Positions 1 to 10,151 of a DNA stretch of 64,000 nt are shown one piece after another. The DNA is from Zhengitettix transpicula (lineage: Eukaryota; Arthropoda; Insecta; Orthoptera; Tetrigidae): positions 113,480,100 to 113,544,099 of the forward strand of contig CM073590.1 of assembly GCA_037074705.1 (NCBI GenBank), written 5' to 3'. The notes below the pieces were generated by a model. The model saw only the letters and a program-made list of their open reading frames with translations. It had not been told where the DNA came from and made no database searches. Each line of letters opens with the position of its first letter. Position 1 is the stretch's first letter. Made by a program: the position numbers and the translations under genes.

Positions 1-1157
1 TGCAAAAACAATCGACATTGGAGTCGAAATCACGGTCATCGATGTCAATGAGTTTAATTATTATATTCAACTAATCGTTTAACTCCCCCAAGGAAGGGTT
101 GGCGGGGGTGTAAATGTTTAACAGTCGATTTTTGTAGGAAAAAAATATTTATCGAGGTCAATGTCATTGATAATATTTCTACCGATTTTGGTTTTCATTT
201 TAACCCCTTAAGGGACGTAAAAGATCACACTTAGGGGTGGGGGTTTGAGGAAAGTTACAAAAAATAACGTGAATAAATCTCAGAATAGAGTCAAATTCAA
301 GTTATGGATGTCACTGAGTTTATTTATGACAACCTTGGTATCGTTAGGGGGTGGCCGGGGTACGTGGGGCTGGGCGGGGGTATAAAATGATCGATATTTG
401 CGTGAAATAAATATTTTACGCTGTCAATGTCATTGATAGTATTTCTACCGGTTTTGTTTGTGTATAATTTCAACATCTTACGGCATGGTAGGGAAGTACT
501 CGAAGAGATGGAGGTGTGTTTCATAAAACTAACCTCAAAAAACGAGATTCGAGTCACTTGGCAACGTGGGCAATGCACGAGTTATAGTGGGGGTGTGAGT
601 GGCCTCGCGGAATTGGGTGTGAGAGGAAATTTTCAAACATTTTAAACGGTGGATATTTGCGTTTAATAATTATTTCCTGGGGTTAATGACTTTGATAGTA
701 TTTTTACCGATGTTGTTTGTGTACAATTTCAACCACTGTGAGGGGAGCAAGGTTAGCGGTTGGGGTGGAGGTACGTTAAATAAAAATAACGATAAAACAA
801 ACCGAGATTCGAATCAATTCAGAGACTATGAATGTCGCTGAGTCTAATGTTAACAACTTTTGTAACGCGACGGGTTTGGGATATTGGGCGGGGGTAGAAA
901 TTTCTAGACAATGTAATCGGTCGATTTATGCGTGGAATATATACTTTTAGATTATGGCACATTTGTGGGAGTGGTCATCATCCAACATGTTATAAAGGCC
1001 GTTAATTTGGTCAATGAGTTCATCCTCCTTCGGCATCGGAGGTGAGCACATTTAGGGATAGGGTTCGAGGAGCGTTACATAAAAATAGCGCAAAGGCAAC
1101 CTAATATCTGGAATTATGAATATGTGACATCTCGGGCAACGCCGGGCACCCAGCTAG
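1..1157 (+). mobile_element. Helitron-like block H0, 3' part only
   Basis: This is the right-hand part of a Helitron-like block cut by the window edge. It ends in CGGGCAACGCCGGGCACC and CAGCTAG, followed by T. A GC-rich short hairpin a few bases before a CTRR end, inserted next to T, is the hallmark of Helitron 3' termini. About four ~275-bp monomers are present, with recurring landmarks such as GTCGCTGAGTTTA and GATATTTGCG. It is nearly identical to the equivalent parts of H1 and H2 but not to H3. No Rep/helicase gene is visible, so it is non-autonomous. Confidence 0.65.
347..380 (+). other. G-quadruplex-forming motif, copy 1
   Basis: Four separate runs of at least four G (GGGGG, GGGG, GGGG, GGGGG) are spaced by 5-6 bases, fitting the G-quadruplex consensus on the plus strand. 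Milder G-rich stretches (GGGGTGGGGGTGGAG type) recur in most ~275-bp monomers, always on this strand. Folding is inferred, not shown. Confidence 0.6.
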
Positions 1158-1209
1158 TATATAAATAAATCCCAAAGTACGCAATTTTTATATAATGGTA
1201 ATGTTGTAC

Positions 1210-1545
1210 GTAATGAAGTCCTTTAGAATATTGATCAGTTTTAAATCGACACTGGGTTATATATCTGTCATCAACTTATAAATATATTTGAAACCCGTAT
1301 TCCATAACTTTAGTTTTTATTTGTTAAACTTCCAGCCAACGGATTACCAAACTCGTCTCGAACATTTTTCTAGATCTTTTTTATCCTACATCTACCAGCC
1401 GACTTTACTGTCATAGGTATTAATGAAAACTACCGATTGTAGTTTGCTATCCTGGATATTTATTCCTCTAATACATAGGCTGAATTAAACAACAGATTAG
1501 CCTTGTTTTCTCGACCCTGCTTTCAACCTCAAAATGAATCTCCAG
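1210..1545 (+). repeat. Dispersed repeat inside unit 1, related to 36.2 kb
   Basis: Starting at AATGAAGTCCTTTAGAATAT, this stretch aligns with 36,201-36,569 over its whole length. Shared blocks include TTGATCAGTTTTAAATCG, TTTTATCCTACATCTACC and AATACATAGGCTGAA. The two are clearly diverged, unlike the near-identical copies inside the array. No coding potential or terminal repeats were recognised. It is either a fragment of an unnamed transposon or an old duplication. Confidence 0.7.
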
Positions 1546-2936
1546 AAAATAATGTATATAATAATCCCTATATCACATTAACTACTTTATACGCGTGAAC
1601 AACTTGGCATTTCTACGAAAATTCATCAAACGGCAAAACTCTTATGTGCTTCGGCAATTGTACGGCGCAAAATTATCAACCAGTGAATTTTCTTTTCAGC
1701 ACATGCAGGAATTTCCCAATCTGACACACCTGCTACGAAATTAACTCCAATTAAAACGGTGGCACCCTACTGTATCGTAATCACTTATCTCTTTCTCTTA
1801 TCTTATTAGCTGACAGCATAAAGTGTATTATGATTTCTGAGCACGGAATTTAATATCAGTTATGAATTATTAGGCTTTTATATACAGTATTTACTTCACA
1901 TTCAGGAGAAAATTTTTATTTTTATCAACTAACCTAAGAGTAGGTAATTATCCGGTCCAAGGGTGTGAAATAAAGAAATTGCTCTAGAGTTAAAGATGAG
2001 AATGCGTATCATATCCCTAATCCGCTTATTGAAGTAAAAAAAGGGAGCTAAGAGAAATACGCACCAGTTGTATAAATCCCCCGTTTGCTCATAGTAGGCG
2101 TTTCGCATTATATGACGCTTTTAGGGACAAAACAATCTTTTTTTATGAGGTTGTCATCTGTCTACAATGGTGAGTACACATCATCAGCAATTTCATGCAA
2201 CAAAATACATTTAATGCGAATGGAAGCTCTCATAGAGGTAGATCATGAGGATTTTTAACTGTTAATTTCGAAATCAGCAATAATACTGGTAATCAAAGAG
2301 ACATTGAGGAGTGGGAAGCGAATGTTGAAGATAAAAGATTTCTTGAACATTGCTTTAGCTAGTCACGATCAAACGATTTTTCTTCTGAATAAAAGTTATC
2401 CTTCTCCAATTCCTCAATTATTACACAAGACCATAATTTGTAAATGATAGAAACAGCTGGGCGTGAGGAATATGGATTTTTTGCCCGTATATATATAAAT
2501 CCAACGGCAATATGAAGACGGGAAACTTGAGTGGCGTTACGTCGGTAATCCATTTAGGCAAAAAACGCATTCATTTTCGTTCCGGTTCAGATTTTTAATT
2601 TAATAAATTCCTGGGCGAAAGTATCTACGTTAAAATCTATAATTATTTCATAACTTATTCGACATTCCCCTCGGTAACAATTAATTACGTTGTGTAGTTA
2701 TATCGCACTCTGTACAAATAAATATTATCGTATATTTGTAACACAATTGAAAGAATATATCGCTTATATTTATAAAGAAATAATTATTTTATACGTCATG
2801 AAAATAATTTTTATTTTTACAAATAATTTCTTTCGCTAGATTTAGTAAATGAGATATTATTGCACATTCATCACTGACCAACGTTACCTAGCAACACTTT
2901 CTCTCAAGTCGTCAGCGACAGACAACGAGCAGCATC

Positions 2937-2995
2937 GTAAGAAACATTTCAATTATGTTACGAAACCTGTTTAATTCTTTTTTTTCTTGTTTCAG
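2937..2995 (+). other. Candidate 59-bp intron over the ORF start, unit 1
   Basis: A donor-like CATC|GTAAGA is followed 59 bp later by TTTTTTTTCTTGTTTCAG|GAG, a strong pyrimidine tract and acceptor. The only ATG of the 122-codon ORF lies within it. If spliced, the mRNA keeps no in-frame AUG in this frame and meets a TGA upstream. Equivalent sites are at 11,956-12,014 and 20,983-21,041. Confidence 0.4.
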
Positions 2996-3323
2996 GAGCA
3001 CTGAATCTCGGCCTGACGTAGAAACCCCCATCTACATCCCTCCACAGCCGCGACCCAAACCCGAACCTTTGTTCACCTTGGAGGAGATTTCCAGGTACGA
3101 GTTCCCCCTAATATTCCCCATCGATGACATCTTTGACGATGAAGACCAACTGTCTCGGGCTGACGTCGAACGAGACTTAGCTCCTCCACAGCACCGACCC
3201 AAACCCAAACCCTTGTTCACCTTGGAGGAGATTGCCAAATACGAGTTCCCCCTAATCTTCCCCATCGACGATATCTCCGACGTAGAATGCGACTTAGCTC
3301 CTCCACAGCCGAGCCGCGACTAG
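2955..3323 (+). CDS. Small repeat-borne ORF with duplicated module, unit 1
   Basis: This 122-codon ORF is not a family I recognise. After an N-terminal MLRNLFNSFFSCFR it carries two copies of a ~33-residue module (about residues 29-62 and 77-109) around PLFTLEEI, YEFPLIFPIDDI and a proline/lysine-rich lead PPQxRPKPxP, and it closes with PPQPSRD. An AATAAA lies immediately after the TAG stop. The only in-frame ATG lies inside a plausible 59-bp intron (GTAAGA at 2,937, pyrimidine tract and CAG ending 2,995), so the start is doubtful. No transmembrane segment or known catalytic motif is visible. It is intact in all three units. A real, amplified host gene or a captured passenger are both possible. 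Confidence 0.5.
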   Translation: MLRNLFNSFFSCFRSTESRPDVETPIYIPPQPRPKPEPLFTLEEISRYEFPLIFPIDDIFDDEDQLSRADVERDLAPPQHRPKPKPLFTLEEIAKYEFPLIFPIDDISDVECDLAPPQPSRD

Positions 3324-3639
3324 AAAATAAAAAAGCCCGAGACAGATCGTTACGCTAGAAACCCTTTCATGTTTAGGTTCGGTGACTTTAGTGACAGCGG
3401 TGACGAACGACGAACGACATTTGACAGTAGTGACGACTCGACCGACAACGACACTGACGACCGACATGACGCTGCAAAATTTTAAAGTTTTTGGGCGTTG
3501 GTGTGTTTGCCACACTTCGCCAAACCGTTTTCAAATTAATTTCATCTCCTCCATTTCCGGGATAAAAATTTTAATGTTTAATATTTTGAAATTATTAACA
3601 AAAATTCGTGACATGATTTGAATTTCTAACGATGCCTTG

Positions 3640-4470
3640 GCCACAAGTATGCTAAATTTGGTCCTTGCTTGGGTCGTTTATTATTAAACTGTGCCCGCAG
3701 AAAGAAAGGCGCAAGGATCGGAGTTTGCCGTTCAGTAAATCCTGGTAAGTACCAGCTTAAATTCTATCTACTATGACTCTAGTACCGTGTATATTAAAGT
3801 AATATCACTCAAAAAATCGATAATTCCAGAATACGGCAACCATATGTGGCACAACATGGTTACATATCGGTGATGATAAACGTTATCCCATAGTGTCACA
3901 ATGGACATGGCTGCCTGCATCCAACAAGTCAATGATGCCATGCTTCTTGAATTCTGATGGAGACTTTGGTCCCTACAACCACCAGAACACAATCCAAGTG
4001 AGACGAAGAAGAGGGCAGCTGGATCCACAACCAACAAATCTAATGCAGATTCCTTACTTCACCTTTCAACATCAGGAGATTTCAATATCAATACCAATCG
4101 CTACTTCACTGCAGGCCAAAGGTGGACCAACGAAGTGGTCATAATAACAAGGCCAACTGGTGGATGTTTCTCACTCGCGTGGGCACATTACTGAGTTGGA
4201 TGTGTATGAGATCCTGGTAACTACCAGTTTTCAGTCTCTCAGGGAGGATTCTAGTACAATATATAATTACTGTATTGTTAACTGACTTCTGTATTCTTTC
4301 AGAAATTGCAGACCCTCGCTGCACGACGACGGAGAATCACCGTGCATTGTTTCAACACGCTATGCTGGTCCTCCAAGATGTAGGACTGCTGTCGGGTCAT
4401 CGTTGAAGACCATTCCTGCTGCTCGTGCAAATGCAGAAGTGGCATCATATTCTGAATAAACTGTTGTACA
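3640..4470 (+). pseudogene. Intron-bearing gene relic, unit 1 (copies in units 2 and 3)
   Basis: Two intron-like segments of nearly equal length are recognisable: 3,745-3,829 (85 bp) and 4,217-4,302 (86 bp). Both begin CCTG|GTAA(G/C)TACCAG, share an internal TTCTAGTAC or CTCTAGTAC block, and end in pyrimidine-rich CAG. The exon-like segment between them is 387 bp (129 x 3). One frame reads open from ~3,889 to 4,142 in unit 1 (residues such as SQWTWLPASNKSMMPCF and GPYNHQNTIQVRRRRGQL), but a TAG breaks it in units 2 and 3. I do not recognise the protein. It may be a decayed captured gene or a duplicated exon-intron block. The same introns sit at 12,764 and 21,791. Confidence 0.35.
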
Positions 4471-5632
4471 GATTACAAAACCGTTTCCTGCCATCGTCTT
4501 CAGTTCAATAACAGTTACTTATATTGTGTTAAAGTTAACAGCGGTGTGGGGATACAAATTTCAATCAATTGTGTACTAAATATTTAGAAATCTTTATATT
4601 CTAGATATAAAATAAATCTAGAAAATGATTAAAAGTTACAAGATAAAGTTTATCGTAGTTACTTAAAAAGTAAAATTTATTTAATGCCGACTCATGCTCT
4701 ACGAATCCAGACGCTTATACAAATAAAATACGTTTTTATTTTAATTTATAGAATCGAGTGGTCTTTTAAATTCTTGGCTGTCAATATATCGCTGAAACTA
4801 TTTGTCTTTTGTTATATCGATCTGAAAGAATGTCTTTATCGTTATAAAAATGTCCGTTATAAAATTTTAAATATAACGTATTATTGTATCCTGTATAATA
4901 TATCAGAAGATAATATGATTTGTCTAAGGTACGACTGCTGAATTATATGTTTGAAACTATAAAAGTATTCAAAATGACGTACGGAACTCCGAAAGTTTTT
5001 AAGGTCGTTATTCATTTAATGCATTCTCAGTCAAAGAAATAGGAACATTTAAATTGAATTAAAAGTACAATTAATTGCACTTTACGCAACGTATTTCTAT
5101 AAATTTGTATAAATGTAAACAAATTATTGCGTGCAATTTGTGTCGAGAAACAAAAATTTTAGGTTAGGATAGCAGTATTTGTTTTCTAATTTTGGGAACG
5201 ACGTTGAAGATGTACAATTACTGAGAAATGAAGTAAAGGAGGAATATTTTGATTGAATAATAAGTATAATTAAATCTACCACTACCAGTGATAAATATAA
5301 TTTATTATGAAAGGTTATACAATCCATTGCATTAATTTTCTATTAAATAACTTGACTTTTGACGTATTTTATGGGATCAGGGGCCAATATGTTGCCAAAT
5401 TATATCTTGCAATACGCACTGAAAGATACATAAAATTATGATAAAAACAATACTTAAATGTTCAAAATTGATATTTTTCTATTAAAGACAGCGTATTTCG
5501 TAGTGTTTTGTATTAATTTTAAACAATGCTACCAACTGCAGACTGCTAAAACCACCAAATAGTTTATTTTCAGATGGAAAAATTATATTTCTACAAATTT
5601 AATAATTGTTATAAATAGTGTATGTATATCTA

Positions 5633-8600
5633 TCTATATATAGATATAGCTTCTATTATATAAAATTGCCTTATACGGGTATACATGTATGTATACATGT
5701 GGGTATGTATATGTGTATATTCCGCTTACAAATCTACACCCTCGAAGCAATTTCACCAAAGTTCGTACACGTGTTCTTTTGGACAGGGAAACAAACACTG
5801 TGCGGGTGTAACACGCCTACCATCCCCAGGAGCATGGGAGGACGGTGGTGGAAATCTTCAAACATGCTAAGATGTCCGATATTTGCGTTGCTTAAAAATT
5901 TTTCAGGGTTAATTCGATTTATAGTATTTCTACCCATGTGATTTTTATTAATTTTAACCCATTGTGGCACGAGGGTTGAACGCATTAAAGGGTGACGGTG
6001 GAGGAGGGTTACAAGTAAATAACGCTGAAAATACCTAGATTCGAGTCAAATTAAAGGTAATGGATGTCGCTGAGTTCATTTATGACAATCTGGGCAACGC
6101 GCAGTTGTAAGATGGCGTAGGAGGGGTTGGGCGGAGGGTAAAATAAGTTAACCGGTCGAATTTTGCATCGAATAAATATATTTCGGGAACAATGATATTC
6201 ATAAAATTTCCCTACATGTTCTCCGTGTATAATTTCAACTTATTTCGGGCTTGAGATGGATGCGCCCTTAAGGTTAAGGGTGAACGGGCGTTACAAGAAA
6301 ATACCGCGAATACAACCGAGATTAGAGTCAAATCAAAGGATTATGGATATAAATAAGTTTAATTATGACATTCGACTTACCGTTTAACATTCCTAACGTG
6401 GGTTTAGCGGGATTGTAAATTTTCAAACATGTTAACCGGTTGATGATCGTGTGGAATTAATCTTCGGCAGGCTTTAATGGCAATGATAGTATTGTTACTG
6501 GTGATGTTTGTGTATGATATCTACTCCTTTCAGTATGAGAGGGGAGGACGCCTAGGGTTGGGGGTAAAGGGGAGTTACAATAAAATATATCAAAAACAAA
6601 CGAGATAGACGTAAAATCCAAGGAAATGCATGTCGCTGTGTTTATTTATGACAACTTGAGCAACGTGTGGGATAGGGCGGAAGTGGGAGGGCCTAGCCGT
6701 GGTGGGCGAGGGTAGAAAATTTCTGACGTTTTAACCGGCCGACTTTTGCGGTGAATAAATATATTTCGGGAACAATGTGATTAATAAAATTTCTCTACAT
6801 GTTCTCTGTGTATAATTTCAAACACTTTTGGGCTTGGGAGATGGGCTTCCTTATGGATGGGGGTGGCCGGTAGTTAGAAGAAAATAATGCGAAAACAACC
6901 AAGATTATAGTCGAATCGAGGATTATTGATGTCGCTGAATTTAATTAAGACAATAAAATTGTGTTTTAATTTCCAGGAGCATTGGTGGACGGGGTTTGAA
7001 ATTTTTAAACATATAAGCAGTTGATATTTGCGTCGATAAATATTTTCCTGGTTCACTAATATTTATAAAATGTCTCTACTCTTTTCATATATGTAATATG
7101 AACCTCTTTCAAGGTACAGGAGGAGCACCCTTAGGAGTGGGGGTGGAGTTAATTTACATAAAAATAGCGCAAACACAATCGAGATTGGACTCAAATCCAG
7201 GGTTATGGTTGTCAGTGAGTTTAATTATGATATTCAAGTTGTTTAGTGCCTCAAGCGGGTGTGAATGGGGTGAATATCGTCAAACATGCTAACACAGCCG
7301 ATAATTGAGTCGGATAAATATTTTCGGGGTAAAAGTGATTAATAGTGTATGTACCAATGTATGTCAGTAAAATTTCAATTCTACGGAATGGGAAAGGATC
7401 ACCGTAGGGTTGGGGTGGAGGGGTATTACAAGAAAATAACGCGAATACAACTGAGATTGGAGTCAAACCAAAGGTTATGGATGTCGCCGTGTTCAATTAT
7501 GACAATCCAATTAGCCATTTAACCCCAAGGTTGGGGTGGACGGGGATGATATTTTTCTAACATGTTAAACGGTCAACATTTGTATTAAATAATTAATTGT
7601 CGAGGTCAATGACATTGACAATATATCTACCGATGTTGATTGTAAAATTCAACCTTTTTCGGCATTAGAGGGAAGCTCACTTAGGAAAGGAGCTGGAAAC
7701 TTTCAAACGTACTAAAACAGCAGATATTTAGGCAGATAAACATGTTTGGGATCAAAGAGATAGATAGTAATTTAATCGATGTTATCTGAGTATAGTTTCA
7801 ACCTCTTACATCATGGAAAAGGAGCACTCTTAGGGGTGAGGGTGGACGGGCATTCTAAATAAAGAACGCAAGTCAAACCAATATTACAGTCAAACCCAGG
7901 TTTCGGGGTTCGAAAAACGTAATTATGATATTCAATTGCTCACTTAACCCCCGTGGGCGGAAGAGGATGGGGTTGGTAAATTTCAAACTTATTAAAAGGT
8001 CAATATTAACGGAAAATAATTTTTTCCAGCGTTACTTATTTTATAGTATTTATACCCTTTTTATGTTAGTACAATTTCAACCTCTTGCGACATGAGCGTG
8101 AAGAACGCTTAGGGGACGGGATGGACGTGTTTTACAAGAAAATAACTTGAAAAACAACCAACATTCGAATAAGTCGAACGTAATTAATGTCGCTGAGTTC
8201 ATTTATGATAATTTGCGCAACGCGCAGGTTTGGGCTGGACTGGGCTGGGAGGGGTTGGGTGGAGGTAAATGGGGAATAGAAATTATAAAGGAATTTAAGC
8301 GGCTGAATTTTGCGACGATTACATATATTTATGGAACAATGACATTATTAAAATTTCACTACACGTTCTCTGAGTTTAATTTGATTCCCTTTCGGGATTG
8401 AGAGTGAGCTCACATTAGGGGTGGGGCTCAACGGTTGTTAAAAATAAATAACGAGTTTAGAGTCAAATACAGGGTTATGAATGTCGCTGAGTTTAATTAT
8501 GACATTTAATTTGTCATGTAATTCTCGAGGAGTGGCGGTTGTCGGAAGTGGATATATTGAAACAAGAAATCACGACCGATATTAGAGTTGAATAACATTT

Positions 8601-10151
8601 TTCAGGGTTAATTAGATCTAAAGTAATTCTATTTAAGTTGTGTGTGTAAAAATTAAACCCCTCTTTCGGCATGAGGGGGTCCATGTTAAGGGGTGGGGGT
8701 AGAGGGCGCTGACAAGAAAAAAACGAGATTCGAGTCAAATCGAAGGTAAAGGATGTCGCTGAATTTATTTATGACATTCTGGACAGCGCGCGAGGGGTGG
8801 GCTGAGGTGGTAGGATTGAGGCTGGTGTTAGAATTTTTAAAAACATGTTGACCGGTCGTTATTAAAAATATTTCGGGATCAATTAGATTATTAAAAATTG
8901 TTTACATTTTCTCCGCGTATAAGTTCAACCCCTTCTGTGATTGGGAATAGAGCTCCACTTAAAGGTGGGGGTGGAGTAAAATTACAATATAATGATGCAA
9001 AAACAATCGACATTGGAGTCGAAATCACGGTCATCGATGTCAATGAGTTTAATTATTATATTCAACTAATCGTTTAACTCCCCCAAGGAAGGGTTGGCGG
9101 GGGTGTAAATGTTTAACAGTCGATTTTTGTAGGAAAAAAATATTTATCGAGGTCAATGTCATTGATAATATTTCTACCGATTTTGGTTTTCATTTTAACC
9201 CCTTAAGGGACGTAAAAGATCACACTTAGGGGTGGGGGTTTGAGGAAAGTTACAAAAAATAACGTGAATAAATCTCAGATTGGAGTCAAATTCAAGTTAT
9301 GGATGTCACTGAGTTTATTTATGACAACCTTGGTATCGTTAGGGGGTGGCCGGGGTACGTGGGGCTGGGCGGGGGTATAAAATGATCGATATTTGCGTGA
9401 AATAAATATTTTACGCTGTCAATGTCATTGATAGTATTTCTACCGGTTTTGTTTGTGTATAATTTCAACATCTTACGGCATGGTAGGGAAGTACTCGAAG
9501 AGATGGAGGTGTGTTTCATAAAACTAACCTCAAAAAACGAGATTCGAGTCACTTGGCAACGTGGGCAATGCACGAGTTATAGTGGGGGAGTGAGTGGCCT
9601 CGCGGAATTGGGTGTGAGAGGAAATTTTCAAACATTTTAAACGGTGGATATTTGCGTTTAATAATTATTTCCTGGGGTTAATGACTTTGGTAGTATTTTT
9701 ACCGATGTTGTTTGTGTACAATTTCAACCACTGTGAGGGGAGCAAGGTTAGCGGTTGGGGTGGAGGTACGTTAAATAAAAATAACGATAAAACAACCGAG
9801 ATTCGAATCAATTCAGAGACTATGAATGTCGCTGAGTCTAATGTTAACAACTTTTGTAACGCGACGGGTTTGGGATATTGGGCGGGGGTAGAAATTTCTA
9901 GACAATGTAATCGGTCGATTTATGCGTGGAATATATACTTTTCGATTATGGCACATTTGTGGGAGTGGTCATCATCCAACATGTTATAAAGGCCGTTAAT
10001 TTGGTCAATGAGTTCATCCTCCTTCGGCATCGGAGGTGAGCACATTTAGAGATAGGGTTCGAGGAGCGTTACATAAAAATAGCGCAAAGGCAACCTAATA
10101 TCTGGAATTATGAATATGTGACATCTCGGGCAACGCCGGGCACCCAGCTAG
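5633..10151 (+). mobile_element. Helitron-like block H1 with ~275-bp monomer array
   Basis: The block runs from a Helitron-type 5' start (A|TCTATATATAG; alternative TC at 5,629) to CTAG|T at 10,148-10,151. Its body is about 16 diverged monomers. The landmark AAACATGTTAACCGGTCGA-type sequence recurs near 5,859, 6,145, 6,425, 6,727, 7,006, 7,282, 7,559, 7,705 (short unit), 7,984, 8,288, 8,841, 9,111, 9,380, 9,631 and 9,901. Each monomer carries ATGGATGTCGCTGAGTTTA and TGACAAnnTGGGCAACGCG, the latter resembling the element's own 3' end. There is no Rep/helicase ORF. ORFs in the block are chance readings through repeats. Confidence 0.7.
9342..9375 (+). other. G-quadruplex-forming motif, copy 2
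   Basis: Identical copy of the four-run G motif at 347-380, at the corresponding place in H1. Confidence 0.6.

Larger units (their letters stand above)
1158..5632 (+). repeat. Interstitial ~4.5-kb segment, unit 1
   Basis: This is the non-Helitron half of the 9-kb unit. It begins directly after the Helitron CTAG terminus and ends at the TCTATATATAG that starts the next H block. In order it contains a dispersed repeat (1,210-1,545), ~1.4 kb with nothing recognisable, a small ORF (2,955-3,323), a GAC-rich stretch (~3,380-3,475), an intron-bearing relic (~3,640-4,470) and ~1.1 kb of AT-rich sequence with nothing recognised. Unit 1 lacks ~22 bp near 1,460 that units 2 and 3 have. Confidence 0.85.

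Noticed and set aside
2359..2553. 64-codon minus-strand ORF in the inserts
   Set aside because: No motif, near-threshold length, and lost as an equally long frame in unit 2 through a single-repeat change in the (TA)n it contains.
3380..3480. GAC/TGAC-rich stretch as a coding repeat
   Set aside because: Open frames differ by strand and the repeat is irregular. It is best seen as low-complexity sequence downstream of the small ORF.
3771..4037. 88-codon minus-strand ORF in each insert
   Set aside because: It crosses the candidate intron and exon of the relic on the other strand and has no recognisable content.
8147..9989. Several 60-102-codon ORFs in each H block, repeated at ~9-kb intervals
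   Set aside because: They recur only because the repeat recurs. Both strands are open over the same stretches, and none shows a motif.
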